64,000 nt of DNA from an uncultured Caulobacterales bacterium (GTDB lineage: Bacteria; Pseudomonadota; Alphaproteobacteria; Caulobacterales; Caulobacteraceae). Below, in pieces: positions 1-7,784 of the stretch. Numbering within the stretch: position 1 is the stretch's first letter; every line of letters starts with the position of its first letter. Below the pieces are notes generated by a model. That model was not told the DNA's origin, did no database searches, and was given only the letters and a program-made list of their open reading frames with translations. The translations under genes were made by a program, and so were the position numbers. Location of the stretch: positions 1-64,000 of the forward strand of contig CAILTK010000032.1 of assembly GCA_903837135.1 (NCBI GenBank), written 5' to 3'.

Positions 1-186
1 GCCGCCGCCGCCCCCGCCGTGGGGCGCGGCGCCCGCGGAGCCGGCGAGCCCGCCCATAACCAACAGGGCGGAGACACCGAGGCCGATGGCGGCCTTCGTG
101 AAGCCTAGGCGCGGGATAAGGGGCCGCGAGATGACGGCGCGCGAGACACGGGCGCCCGTAGGGAGCGTATGGGAAGTACAGGTCAT
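1..186 (-). CDS. Secreted glycine-rich protein, C-terminus cut by the window edge
   Basis: Only the first 62 codons are present; the frame is open to base 1. The start ATG (184-186) follows an AGGAGG five bases upstream, an excellent ribosome binding site. The N-terminus is basic, then a hydrophobic stretch (around residues 34-54, AAIGLGVSALLVMGGLAGSA) ends in AGAA, a plausible Sec signal peptide, followed by a His and a run of glycines. It lies 57 bases downstream of, and on the same strand as, the Spy-like gene, so the two are probably one operon of periplasmic proteins. Function is not recognisable from this fragment; a second Spy/CpxP-type or Gly-rich envelope stress protein is possible. 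Confidence 0.6.
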   Translation of the reverse strand, partial: MTCTSHTLPTGARVSRAVISRPLIPRLGFTKAAIGLGVSALLVMGGLAGSAGAAPHGGGGGG

Positions 187-243
187 GAAGACCTCCTGAA
201 ACGGGTCAGAGAGTGCGGCTGAGAGGCCTGGATGCGGTTCAGC

Positions 244-738
244 TCAGCCGTTCGGCCGGCGGCCGTCGCGGCCGAAATGCGCGAACACGTGATCCGCCAC
301 CACCTTCTGGGAGTCGGGCATGGCCGTGTAGAGCGTCTCGAACGACGCCAGCAGGTTCTTCAGGCCGTCCAGATGCGCGCGGTTGAATCGCTCGTAGGTC
401 TTGAGCTCCTCGAGGGCGCTCACGTCGGACGCTTTGCGTTCCGCCTTGGTGCTGGCGACGAGATCGCGCATGGCCGCGTCGTTCGCCCGCATAACCTGCG
501 CGACGGCGGTCCACTGGGTCTCTTCGGCGGGCGTGATCTTCAGCGCCCAATGCAGCATGGTGATGCGCTGGTCGATGGTCTCGTGCTGCGCGTCGCCGCT
601 GTGGTGGTGGTGAGACGACATCGGCATATGACGCGCCTGCGCCGTACCGGCGGCGCCGAAGGCGGCGACCAGACCCACCAGGGCGAACATCCGTCCGCCG
701 CCGAGCGCGGCGCCGGTCTTGGAAGCAAAGCTTGTCAT
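244..738 (-). CDS. Spy/CpxP-like periplasmic protein (LTXXQ type)
   Basis: 164 residues starting at MTSFASKTG. An upstream in-frame extension to 909 exists, but it has no protein-like character and would bury the signal peptide. Residues about 14-35 form a signal peptide ending AQA, followed by a His-rich patch (SSHHHHSGD) and a mostly helical domain with an ITPAEETQW segment resembling the LTXXQ motif of the Spy/CpxP family, plus a later helix around FETLYTAMPDSQK. Family members are small periplasmic chaperone-like or metal-responsive proteins. The His cluster suggests metal contact, which is inference. It is followed closely by a second small secreted protein. A FixJ-like box at 839-852 points at this gene from about 100 bases away. 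Confidence 0.75.
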   Translation of the reverse strand: MTSFASKTGAALGGGRMFALVGLVAAFGAAGTAQARHMPMSSHHHHSGDAQHETIDQRITMLHWALKITPAEETQWTAVAQVMRANDAAMRDLVASTKAERKASDVSALEELKTYERFNRAHLDGLKNLLASFETLYTAMPDSQKVVADHVFAHFGRDGRRPNG

Positions 739-838
739 GGGTTCCACGTTTCTGCCGCGAGGCGTATGGACGCCGGCCGTGGGGCTCACGTCGGTCGTTC
801 CGAGGAGCCAAATTAACCCCGGCGCCGCCCGGACGGCA

Positions 839-852
839 GGTTCGGAAACTAC
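839..852 (-). promoter_or_regulatory. FixJ-like box upstream of the Spy-like operon
   Basis: On the minus strand the sequence reads GTAGTTTCCGAACC, followed by TGCC. Exactly 29 bases after the start of CCGA there is TTAATT (811-816), a plausible -10 element. The start codon at 738 is about 100 bases away. The same motif and spacing recur before other operons of this island (6056, 6114, 12032, 19107). Apart from this box I see no other feature in the 739-1037 interval. Confidence 0.5.
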
Positions 853-1037
853 CCAGACCCGGGCCAGCCGGAGCGCACCGGCCCCGCCAAGGGCCGGCCT
901 TCGCCTCATCGGGGACCTAAACCGCCTTTATGCGTTGTGGCCGGGCCGGGCGGAAAAAACCGTCGATCATCATCGTTCGGCGCGCCGAAGCGGAGTTCAC
1001 CACCCATGCCTCAAATCCGTCTGCACCGCGGGGTCCG

Positions 1038-2327
1038 ATGACCGCGCTGGTAACAAAGCTGTCGCCGGTCCTTCGACCCGATTCCAGCCGGACCGTGATC
1101 CGCCCGTTCATCCTCAGCGATCCCGCCGGCTTCGCCCAGGTCGGACATCCCCGCACGGAGCGGATCGCCCAGCGCGTCCTCAGCCTCGACAAGGCCGGGA
1201 TCAAGGCCGAGCTTAAGACCCTCAGGGAGGCGCTGGACGCGCGTCACCGCGAACCCGACCGGATCCTGTTCGACATCTTCGCCGGGGTCGAAGGGCTCAA
1301 GATCGACCGCTCGGTGCTGTCCCACGATCAGGCGCTGCTGCTGGGCGCGTACTTCAGCGAGGAGTTCTCGTTTGAATCCGCCGCCCTGTTCAACCCGAGC
1401 ATCGTCAGGCATCCCGTTCAGACCGGCGTGGCGGCAGGCGATACCCGTTTCATCCTGTCGTTGCGCGGGATCGGCGAGGGCCATATCTCGACCCTGACCT
1501 TCCGCACCGGAACCTGGACCGCCGCCGGCGACGTCCACGTCGACCCGCCGAGCCCCCACGCCGTGGGGCCGTATATCGACCGGACGCAGAGCGACCGCGG
1601 TGAACTGGTCGTCCAACTCTCGTTCGACCGCGCCGAGGAGATTTCGGAGGCGGTGATCTATCCCTTTCTGCCCAGCCAGGGCCGCGGGATCGAGGATGTC
1701 CGCATGGTGGAGTTCACCGACACGGACGGCGCGGTCGACTATCGGGCGACCTATACCGCGTTCAACGGCTCCGACGTTCGCCAGGGCCTGCTGCGGACCA
1801 CCGACTTCAACAATTTCGAGATGCGGGGCGTGCGCGGCGACCTCTACGCCGGCAAGGGGATGGCCCTGTTCCCGCGCAAGTACGGCGGGCGATATCTGAT
1901 GCTCAGCCGGCAGGACAACGAGAACCTCTGGCTGTGTTCGTCGGAGGACTTTTCGAGCTGGAGCGGCGGCGAGAAGATCGTCATGCCGAAATACCCGTGG
2001 GAATTCATTCAGATCGGAAACTGCGGCTCGCCGATCGAGCTCGACGAGGGCTGGCTGGTGCTGACCCACGGCGTCGGCCTGATCCGCAACTATTGCGTCG
2101 GGGCCTGCCTGCTCGACAAGAACGCCCCGGCCAAGCTGCTGGGGCGGCTGGAAAAACCGCTGCTCGAGCCCGAGGGCGCGACCCGGGACGGCTATGTCCC
2201 CAACGTGGTCTACAGTTGCGGCGCCATTCTGCGCGGCCGGACCCTGCTTCTGCCCTACGGCGTGGCGGACAACTCCACCACCTTCGCCACCGTGGATGTC
2301 GACGCCCTGCTGGCGGAAATGCGTTAG
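1038..2327 (+). CDS. GH130 family beta-mannoside phosphorylase/hydrolase (paralogue 1)
   Basis: 429 residues from MTALVTKLSP; upstream in-frame sequence back to 930 looks non-coding in composition. It contains the GH130 five-bladed propeller signatures: GEGHISTLTFRTG (about residue 146), GIEDVRM (about 216, carrying the Asp equivalent to the proton donor of the EDPR motif), GKGMALFPRK, LSRQDNENLWL, and THGVG (about 343, with the His often involved in phosphate binding). GH130 enzymes cleave beta-mannosides, by phosphorolysis or hydrolysis; sequence alone does not settle which. No signal peptide is seen, so it is cytoplasmic. A clear paralogue lies convergently at 2519-3799. It would feed mannose-1-phosphate or mannose into central metabolism beside phosphoketolase. 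Confidence 0.85.
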   Translation: MTALVTKLSPVLRPDSSRTVIRPFILSDPAGFAQVGHPRTERIAQRVLSLDKAGIKAELKTLREALDARHREPDRILFDIFAGVEGLKIDRSVLSHDQALLLGAYFSEEFSFESAALFNPSIVRHPVQTGVAAGDTRFILSLRGIGEGHISTLTFRTGTWTAAGDVHVDPPSPHAVGPYIDRTQSDRGELVVQLSFDRAEEISEAVIYPFLPSQGRGIEDVRMVEFTDTDGAVDYRATYTAFNGSDVRQGLLRTTDFNNFEMRGVRGDLYAGKGMALFPRKYGGRYLMLSRQDNENLWLCSSEDFSSWSGGEKIVMPKYPWEFIQIGNCGSPIELDEGWLVLTHGVGLIRNYCVGACLLDKNAPAKLLGRLEKPLLEPEGATRDGYVPNVVYSCGAILRGRTLLLPYGVADNSTTFATVDVDALLAEMR

Positions 2328-2329
2328 AG

Positions 2330-2521
2330 CCAGCGGCCCCGGCCCAGATCCTCGCGGAGGCGACCTCGCAGCGGCGGCGCGCGCGCCAGGTAGCCGAACT
2401 CTACGCCGAGAGCCGGGTCACGGATGACGCCGGACGCCGGGTCGAACGCGAACTGGACCTGGAGGACGCCCGCACCCGGCGCGCGTTCGAAAGCGCCGCC
2501 GGCGACGCCCCTTCCGCGTCA
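2330..2521 (+). pseudogene. Remnant of a CPA1 Na+/H+ antiporter C-terminus
   Basis: Between the two GH130 genes one plus-strand frame reads like protein for about 64 residues but has no start codon and no proper end. It contains a basic helix then SRVTDDAGRRVERELDLEDA, which closely resembles the conserved tail of CPA1-family Na+/H+ exchangers (typically ISDEVLRRxERELDLEEA). The frame simply runs on into the antisense of the next gene. No membrane part of such a transporter is present. I interpret it as the last fragment of a deleted antiporter gene, but a chance resemblance in a GC-rich frame cannot be excluded. Confidence 0.4.
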
Positions 2522-3799
2522 AGTCATCGCGGCGAGCAGCCGGTCAAGCGGGATCGTCGAAAAACCCGTGATGTTGTCGGCGATGGCGTAGGGCAGCAGC
2601 AGCGTCCGGCCGTGCAGCAAGGCCCCGCAGCTATAGACCACGTTGGGGACATAGCCGTAGCGCTCCGCCTCGCTGGGCCGGATCAGCGGGACGGTGACCC
2701 GGGCGAGGAGCCTGGAGGGATCGTCCCGATCCAAAAGGCAGGCGCCGATGCAGTAGTTGCGCACCGCACCGACCCCATGGGTGATGACCAGCCAGCCCTC
2801 ATCGGTCTCGATCGGCGACCCGCAATTCCCCACCTGCACGAACTCCCAGAGCCAGCGGGGCCGCACGATCTTTTCGCCGCCCTCCCAGTCGTGGAGATCG
2901 TTCGACGTCAGCAGCCAGATATTCTCGTGGTCCTGCCGCCCGAGCATAACGTAGCGGCCGGCGATTTTGGCCGGAAACAGCGCCATGCCCTTGTTGCGCG
3001 TCGCGGCCCCGTGCAGCGCGTTCAGATCAAATCTCTTGAAGTCGGTGGTGCGCAGCAATTCCTGACGAATATCGCCGCCGCTGAACGCCGTGTAGGTTCC
3101 CAGATAGCTGACATCGCCGTCGTCATCGACGAATCTGACGAGCCGGAGGTCTTCGATGCCGTGGCGCTGCTGTTCGGTGATCGGAAAAATGACGGTCTCC
3201 GACAGGTCGCGGCTTTCGTCGCAGAACAGCCGCACGCCCGCGTCCGGCGCGCCGCCGGGGATGAGTTCGATCCGGGGAGAGACCGCCTGCGCGCTGGGTT
3301 CGTCGATGCTGACGGCGCCGCCGGCCAGCAGAACGCCCGTCCTGAAGGTGATCGACGAGACGTGACCTTCACCCACGCCGCGGAGGGACAGGATGAAGCG
3401 CAGGCCGCCCTCAGGCGCGCCCGCCTGATCCGGTGCGGCGACGATGCTCGGATTGAACAGCGCGGCGGCTTCGAAGGCATACTCCTCGCTGAAGTAGGCG
3501 CCGATCAGGAGCGCCTGCTCGGAGCTGACGTCGGCGGCGGCGATCGTCAGTCCGTTGATATCGTGATACCGCCGCAAAAGTACGCGTTCCACGTCCCTGT
3601 GATGCTGGCTTAGATTCGATAGGATGGCGTGAAGTTGTTCTCGGGTCTCGGCCGCCTCAAGGGCAAGAACGCGATCGGCGATCCTTTGCGCCCGCTCGCC
3701 CTGCGCCGTGGCGAATTCCGCTTCGTCTTCCGCCGGCGTGAACGGCCTGATCACCACGCGCGTGGGGTCCGGCTTAATCAGGATCGGCAGGTGGGTCAT
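2519..3799 (-). CDS. GH130 family beta-mannoside phosphorylase/hydrolase (paralogue 2)
   Basis: 426 residues from MTHLPILIKPDPTR. It carries the same signatures as the gene at 1038: GEGHVSSITFRTG (about residue 141), GIEDLRLV (about 211), NKGMALFPAK, LGRQDHENIWL, GNCGSPIETDEGWLV and THGVG. The two proteins align along their whole length and clearly arose by duplication, yet face each other tail to tail. No signal peptide is present. The ribosome binding site is weak. A degenerate copy of the FixJ-like motif (GTAGGTTTCCGC) lies about 100 bases upstream on the same strand. Substrate (mannan oligosaccharide or another beta-mannoside) and phosphorylase versus hydrolase activity are not resolved. 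Confidence 0.85.
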   Translation of the reverse strand: MTHLPILIKPDPTRVVIRPFTPAEDEAEFATAQGERAQRIADRVLALEAAETREQLHAILSNLSQHHRDVERVLLRRYHDINGLTIAAADVSSEQALLIGAYFSEEYAFEAAALFNPSIVAAPDQAGAPEGGLRFILSLRGVGEGHVSSITFRTGVLLAGGAVSIDEPSAQAVSPRIELIPGGAPDAGVRLFCDESRDLSETVIFPITEQQRHGIEDLRLVRFVDDDGDVSYLGTYTAFSGGDIRQELLRTTDFKRFDLNALHGAATRNKGMALFPAKIAGRYVMLGRQDHENIWLLTSNDLHDWEGGEKIVRPRWLWEFVQVGNCGSPIETDEGWLVITHGVGAVRNYCIGACLLDRDDPSRLLARVTVPLIRPSEAERYGYVPNVVYSCGALLHGRTLLLPYAIADNITGFSTIPLDRLLAAMT

Positions 3800-3897
3800 G
3801 AGGTCGTGAAAAAAACAGGATCCGTCTGAGGCGATGCTGATGGGAGAACTTTCTTCTCTAATTACGGCCAGGCGTGCAATTTTCTATTTCACCGGAG

Positions 3898-3910
3898 GCG
3901 GAAACCTACG
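3898..3910 (-). promoter_or_regulatory. Degenerate FixJ-like box upstream of GH130 paralogue 2
   Basis: On the minus strand CGTAGGTTTCCGC matches the island motif CGTAGTTTCCGA with one inserted base and one change. It points at the gene starting at 3799 from about 100 bases, the same distance as the box at 839 from its gene. I do not see a convincing -10 at the 29-base spacing, so this is weaker than the others. Confidence 0.3.
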
Positions 3911-3919
3911 GGCTACACT

Positions 3920-4855
3920 CTACGACACGCTCGGCAAGCTGTTATGGATGGCGGTCGCCGCGATCGCCGCCTCGCCCTCCGCCACGCTGATCTGGTTGAG
4001 CCCCCGCACCAGATCGCCGGCGGCGAACAGCCCGTTCACGGACGTGGTCTGATGCTCGTCGACCAGCAGTTTGCCGGCGCTGTCCATCCGCGCGCCGAGC
4101 GCCGCCGCGAGTGCGGTCTGCGGCGTCACGCCGAAGGCGGAATAGACCAGGTCGAAGGTGTGCGCGGCGCCGTCCTCCGTCTCGACGACGGTGACCCCAT
4201 CGTCGCCCAAGCGCACCCCGCCGATGACCACGTGCGCCACAGCGACGCCGGCGTCGGCCAGCGCCCGCCGGGTGTCCGGCGAAAGCACGTCCGCGTCGGC
4301 GGCCATCAGCAGAACCGACAGCCGGTCGGTATAGGTGCGCAGAAACAGAGCCTCGCGCGCCGCGTGCTCGCCGACGCCCAGCACCCCGATGCGTTTACCG
4401 ATGCTCTCGTAGCCGTCGCAGATCGGACAGGTGCGGATCAGCCCCGACATGACCGCGGCGGCGAGGTGCTCCACCGGCGGCTTGCGCTCGACCACGCCGC
4501 CGGCGAGCAGGACCGTGCGTGCGCTCAGCCCCCGCGCGCCGACCGTTGCGGTGAAGACGCCGTCCTCACCCCGGCTAAGGTCTTCGACCACGCCGGTTTC
4601 GATCGCCGCGCCGTAGCGCCGCGCCTGGACCCGCAGGCCATCCAGCAATTGCGGCCCCGCGATCCCGTCGGGAAAGCCCGGCAGGTTGTGGCTGTTGGTG
4701 ATCCACGCCGCGCGGCTCCAGCCCTTGTCGACCACGCGCACGCCCCGCCGGAACCGTCCGAGGTAGAGTGCGGCGGTCAGGCCCGCCGGGCCGCCGCCGA
4801 TCACCAGACAGTCCAGTTCGTCTTCGCCGGCCTGCTTTTGCGCGCTTGGGTTCAT
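3920..4855 (-). CDS. Thioredoxin-reductase-like FAD/NAD(P) oxidoreductase
   Basis: 311 residues from MNPSAQKQAG. The N-terminal FAD motif GGGPAG is near residue 21. A redox-active CxxC (CPICDG) is near residues 143-146, in the position of the CATCDG centre of thioredoxin reductases. A second nucleotide-binding glycine motif GVLGVGEHAAREA follows, and the typical terminal FAD motif GLFAAGDLV is near residue 280. The family reduces a disulfide partner with NAD(P)H; here the partner is unknown because no thioredoxin gene is adjacent. It starts 26 bases after the alcohol dehydrogenase at 4882 and is almost certainly co-transcribed with it. The CPIC rather than CATC centre marks it as a divergent member. 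Confidence 0.85.
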   Translation of the reverse strand: MNPSAQKQAGEDELDCLVIGGGPAGLTAALYLGRFRRGVRVVDKGWSRAAWITNSHNLPGFPDGIAGPQLLDGLRVQARRYGAAIETGVVEDLSRGEDGVFTATVGARGLSARTVLLAGGVVERKPPVEHLAAAVMSGLIRTCPICDGYESIGKRIGVLGVGEHAAREALFLRTYTDRLSVLLMAADADVLSPDTRRALADAGVAVAHVVIGGVRLGDDGVTVVETEDGAAHTFDLVYSAFGVTPQTALAAALGARMDSAGKLLVDEHQTTSVNGLFAAGDLVRGLNQISVAEGEAAIAATAIHNSLPSVS

Positions 4856-4881
4856 GCGGTTCGCTCGGTGGCGATCGGCGT

Positions 4882-5979
4882 CTACGCCGCGATGATCACC
4901 TTCAGGGCGTGGGTCTTGGCGGCGGCCCCGAAGGTCTCGTAGGCTTCGAGAATCTGGTCCAGCTTGAAGTGATGGGTGATCAGGCGCTTGGGGTCGATCT
5001 TGTTGGCCCTGAGAATGTTGAGCAGCATCGGCGTGCTGGAGGTGTCGACCAGGCGGGTGGTGATGGCGATGTTGCGGTCCCACAGCCGCTCCAGATGCAG
5101 GCTCACCGGCACGCCGTGCACGCCGATGTTGGCGATGACGCCCCCGGCGGCGACGATCCCTTCGCAGAGTTCGAAGGTCGCCGGAACGCCGACCGCCTCG
5201 ATGGCGGTGTCGACCCCGCGCCCGCCGGTCATCGTCATCAAGGCTTCGACCGCCTTGCCGTCGGCGCTGTTGATCGTCGCCGTGGCGCCGAAGCGCCTGG
5301 CGATCTCGAGCCGGCTGTCGTCGAGATCGATCATGATGATCTGGGCCGGCGAATAGAACTGGGCGGTGAGCAGGGCCGCCATGCCGATCGGTCCCGAGCC
5401 GACGATGGCCACGGTGGCGCCGGGCTGGACCTTGCCGTTCAGCACGCCGCACTCGAAACCGGTGGGCAGGATGTCGCTCAGCATCACCAGGGCCTCCTCG
5501 TCGGCGCCCGCGGGGATCGGGTAGAGGCTGGTGTCGGCGTGCGGCGTGCGCACGAATTCGGCCTGGGTGCCGTCGATCGTGTTGCCGAGGATCCAGCCGC
5601 CGGTGGTGCAATGCGAGAACATGCCCTTGCGGCAGAATTCGCAGCGGCCGCAGGCGCTGACGCAGGATATCAGCACCCGGTCGCCCGGCTTGAAGGCGGT
5701 GACCGCCGGGCCGACCGCATCGATCACGCCCACGCCCTCGTGGCCCAGGATCCGGCCGGGCGCGCAGGTCGGGACGTCGCCCTTCAGGATATGCAGATCG
5801 GTGCCGCAGATGGTCGTCTTGGTGATCTTCACGATCGCGTCGGTCGGGGCGATGATCTGTGGCCTGGCGTGGTCCTCGTAAGCCTTGAGGCCTGGCCCCT
5901 TGTAGACGAGGGCCTTCATCGACGGGGTGTCGTCGGCGGGGGTCAGCGCGCGGACCATCGCTTGGGCGTCGTCGGGCAT
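4882..5979 (-). CDS. Zinc-dependent alcohol dehydrogenase (medium-chain family)
   Basis: 365 residues. The start at MPDDAQ is supported by GGAG seven bases upstream; an internal Met at residue 21 (MKALVYKG) is the alternative and matches where most relatives begin. Visible are catalytic zinc residues CGTDLH and GHEG, the structural zinc cluster CGRCEFC plus a following Cys, and the NAD-binding glycine motif VGSGPIGMAA. It oxidises an alcohol or reduces an aldehyde with NAD(P). It heads an operon with the thioredoxin-reductase-like gene and shares a divergent promoter region with the aldehyde dehydrogenase operon, with back-to-back FixJ-like boxes between them. Substrate is not determinable from sequence. 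Confidence 0.9.
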   Translation of the reverse strand: MPDDAQAMVRALTPADDTPSMKALVYKGPGLKAYEDHARPQIIAPTDAIVKITKTTICGTDLHILKGDVPTCAPGRILGHEGVGVIDAVGPAVTAFKPGDRVLISCVSACGRCEFCRKGMFSHCTTGGWILGNTIDGTQAEFVRTPHADTSLYPIPAGADEEALVMLSDILPTGFECGVLNGKVQPGATVAIVGSGPIGMAALLTAQFYSPAQIIMIDLDDSRLEIARRFGATATINSADGKAVEALMTMTGGRGVDTAIEAVGVPATFELCEGIVAAGGVIANIGVHGVPVSLHLERLWDRNIAITTRLVDTSSTPMLLNILRANKIDPKRLITHHFKLDQILEAYETFGAAAKTHALKVIIAA

Positions 5980-6055
5980 GGGACTGCTCCAGATCTGAGT
6001 TGGGAGGGCGGTCGAGCCCCGAGGACAGCTTGGAGCCGGGCGCCCGCGGGGGCGA

Positions 6056-6069
6056 GCATCGGAAACTAC
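6056..6069 (-). promoter_or_regulatory. FixJ-like box facing the alcohol dehydrogenase operon
   Basis: On the minus strand it reads GTAGTTTCCGATGC. It forms a perfect 14-base inverted repeat with 6114-6127, 44 bases apart. The box is about 77 bases before the start at 5979. The expected -10 position reads CCAAGC, which is poor, so transcription from here is less certain than for the opposite box. Confidence 0.5.
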
Positions 6070-6113
6070 TCAAATCGGCCGCCCTGTTCGCACCGCGGCG
6101 ACGGCCGCCGTGC

Positions 6114-6127
6114 GTAGTTTCCGATGC
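6114..6127 (+). promoter_or_regulatory. FixJ-like box facing the aldehyde dehydrogenase operon
   Basis: GTAGTTTCCGATGC on the plus strand, preceded by TGC and followed by TGGCG. CTAGGA, a GCTA-type -10, starts 28 bases after the C of CCGA (6149-6154). Together with the mirror copy at 6056 it occupies the 312-base gap between two divergent metabolic operons; nothing else is recognisable in that gap. Confidence 0.55.
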
Positions 6128-6291
6128 TGGCGGGGCGAACCGATGCGCCTAGGATCGCCTCGACGCCAAGCCCCCATATCCGCCGCAGATCGCCGGTGTT
6201 CGTTCACGGCCTAGCACGCGGGGACTTCGCCGATACCGTCGGCCTCGGACAGTCTTTCGATCCGCCGCCCGGCCACAGAGAAGGTAAGACC

Positions 6292-7674
6292 ATGACCTAT
6301 CAGAGCTTCAACCCCTTCGACGGCAAGCTGATCAAGGGCTTCAGCGACATCAGCGCCACCGAATACGAGCAGAAACTGTCGCAGGCGCAGACCTGCTTCG
6401 AGACCTGGCGTCACACGACCTATGCCGAGCGGGCGGTGATCATCGCCAAGGCGGGCAAGCTGCTGCACGAACGGGCCGACGAATTCGCCCGCATCATGAC
6501 CATGGAGATGGGCAAGCGGATCGGCGAAGCCCGCGCCGAGGTCGAGTTCAGTTCGCGGATCCTCGCCTATTACGCCAAGAACGCCGAACGCTTCCTCGCC
6601 CCCGTCAGGCTCGACCCCGTGGTCGGCGAGGCCCACATGGAGAGCAGCCCGATCGGGGTGATCTTCGGCGTGGAGCCGTGGAACTTCCCCTACTATCAGC
6701 TGGCGCGGGTCGCCGGACCGCACCTGATGGCCGGCAACACCCTGGTGGTGAAGCACGCCGGCATCGTGCCCCAGTGCGCGCTCGCCTTCGAAAAACTGCT
6801 GCTCGACGCGGGCGCGCCGGTGGGCCTCTACACCAACCTGTTCATCTCCCATGAGCAGTCCGAGCAGGTGGTCGACGATCCGCGGATCAAGGGGGTCTGC
6901 CTGACCGGCAGCGTCGCCGCGGGTCAGAGCATCGCCGCGCGGGCCGGAAAAAACCTCAAGATCTCGTCGATGGAGCTCGGCGGCAGCGACGCCTTCATCG
7001 TGCTGGAGGACGCCGACCTCGAACACACCATCCCCTGGGCGGTCTGGGGCCGGATGTACAACACCGGGCAGACCTGCTGCGCCGCCAAGCGCTTCATCGT
7101 CGTCGACTCCGTGGCCGACGCCTTCCTGAGCAAGTTCCAGGCGGCGCTCGAGGCGCTGGTGGCCGGCGATCCGATGGATGAGAAGACCACCCTGGGTCCG
7201 CTGTCGAGCGAGGCCGCCCTGGTGCAGCTCTTGAAGCAGGTCGACGACGCCGTCGCCAAGGGCGCCACCCTGCTGATGGGCGGCAAGCGGATCAGTCGCC
7301 CGGGCTCCTACATGCAGCCGTCGATCCTGACCGACATCAAGCCGGACAACCCCGCCTTCCGCGACGAATTCTTCGGCCCGGTGGCGATGTTCTTCCGGGT
7401 CAAGGACGAAGCCGCCGCCATAGCCCTGGCCAACGATTCCGATTTCGGCCTCGGCGGCTCGGTCTGGACCAAGGACGTCGCCCGCGGCAAGCGGGTCGCC
7501 TCCAAGGTCGATACCGGCATGATGTTCATCAACAACATCGACTGGTCGGACCCGGAGCTGCCCTTCGGCGGCATCAAGAACTCGGGCTACGGCCGCGAGC
7601 TCGGCGACATGGGCATCCAGGAATTCGTCAACAAGAAGCTGGTCCGCGTCGCTTCGATGCGCGCGCCCGGCTGA
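6292..7674 (+). CDS. NAD(P)-dependent aldehyde / succinate-semialdehyde dehydrogenase
   Basis: 460 residues from MTYQSFNPFDG; AGAAGG lies upstream of the ATG. Family landmarks: GVEPWNFPYYQ, the general-base region MELGGSDAFIV, the catalytic cysteine in GQTCCAAKRF, and EFFGPVAMFF. This arrangement matches the succinate-semialdehyde dehydrogenase branch of the aldehyde dehydrogenase superfamily, which oxidises aldehydes to acids with NAD(P)+. It is cytoplasmic. It leads a plus-strand run with the transhydrogenase genes and another alcohol dehydrogenase, so aldehyde made by the dehydrogenases could be oxidised here. The exact aldehyde is an inference only. Confidence 0.88.
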   Translation: MTYQSFNPFDGKLIKGFSDISATEYEQKLSQAQTCFETWRHTTYAERAVIIAKAGKLLHERADEFARIMTMEMGKRIGEARAEVEFSSRILAYYAKNAERFLAPVRLDPVVGEAHMESSPIGVIFGVEPWNFPYYQLARVAGPHLMAGNTLVVKHAGIVPQCALAFEKLLLDAGAPVGLYTNLFISHEQSEQVVDDPRIKGVCLTGSVAAGQSIAARAGKNLKISSMELGGSDAFIVLEDADLEHTIPWAVWGRMYNTGQTCCAAKRFIVVDSVADAFLSKFQAALEALVAGDPMDEKTTLGPLSSEAALVQLLKQVDDAVAKGATLLMGGKRISRPGSYMQPSILTDIKPDNPAFRDEFFGPVAMFFRVKDEAAAIALANDSDFGLGGSVWTKDVARGKRVASKVDTGMMFINNIDWSDPELPFGGIKNSGYGRELGDMGIQEFVNKKLVRVASMRAPG

Positions 7675-7696
7675 CCCGACGCCGCCGGGCGACGAC

Positions 7697-7721
7697 AGGG
7701 GCTTCGCCGGTCGAAGCCCCT
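7697..7721 (+). terminator. Stem-loop between aldehyde dehydrogenase and pntAA
   Basis: A perfect 10-base stem (AGGGGCTTCG paired with CGAAGCCCCT, 5-base loop) lies 22 bases after the stop codon. There is no T-run, so it may attenuate or protect the upstream message rather than fully terminate. Confidence 0.3.
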
Positions 7722-7784
7722 GATCCCGCTCGGCTGAGGGCTTGCGCCTGAGCCTGTTTCCCACCGTCGAGCATCGGACCCCGG

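Noticed and set aside
1934-3613. A 559-codon plus-strand open frame across both GH130 genes
   Set aside because: It is antisense to one GH130 gene and out of frame with the other; composition is Arg/Gly-rich and shadow-like. Only the 2330-2521 part has protein character.
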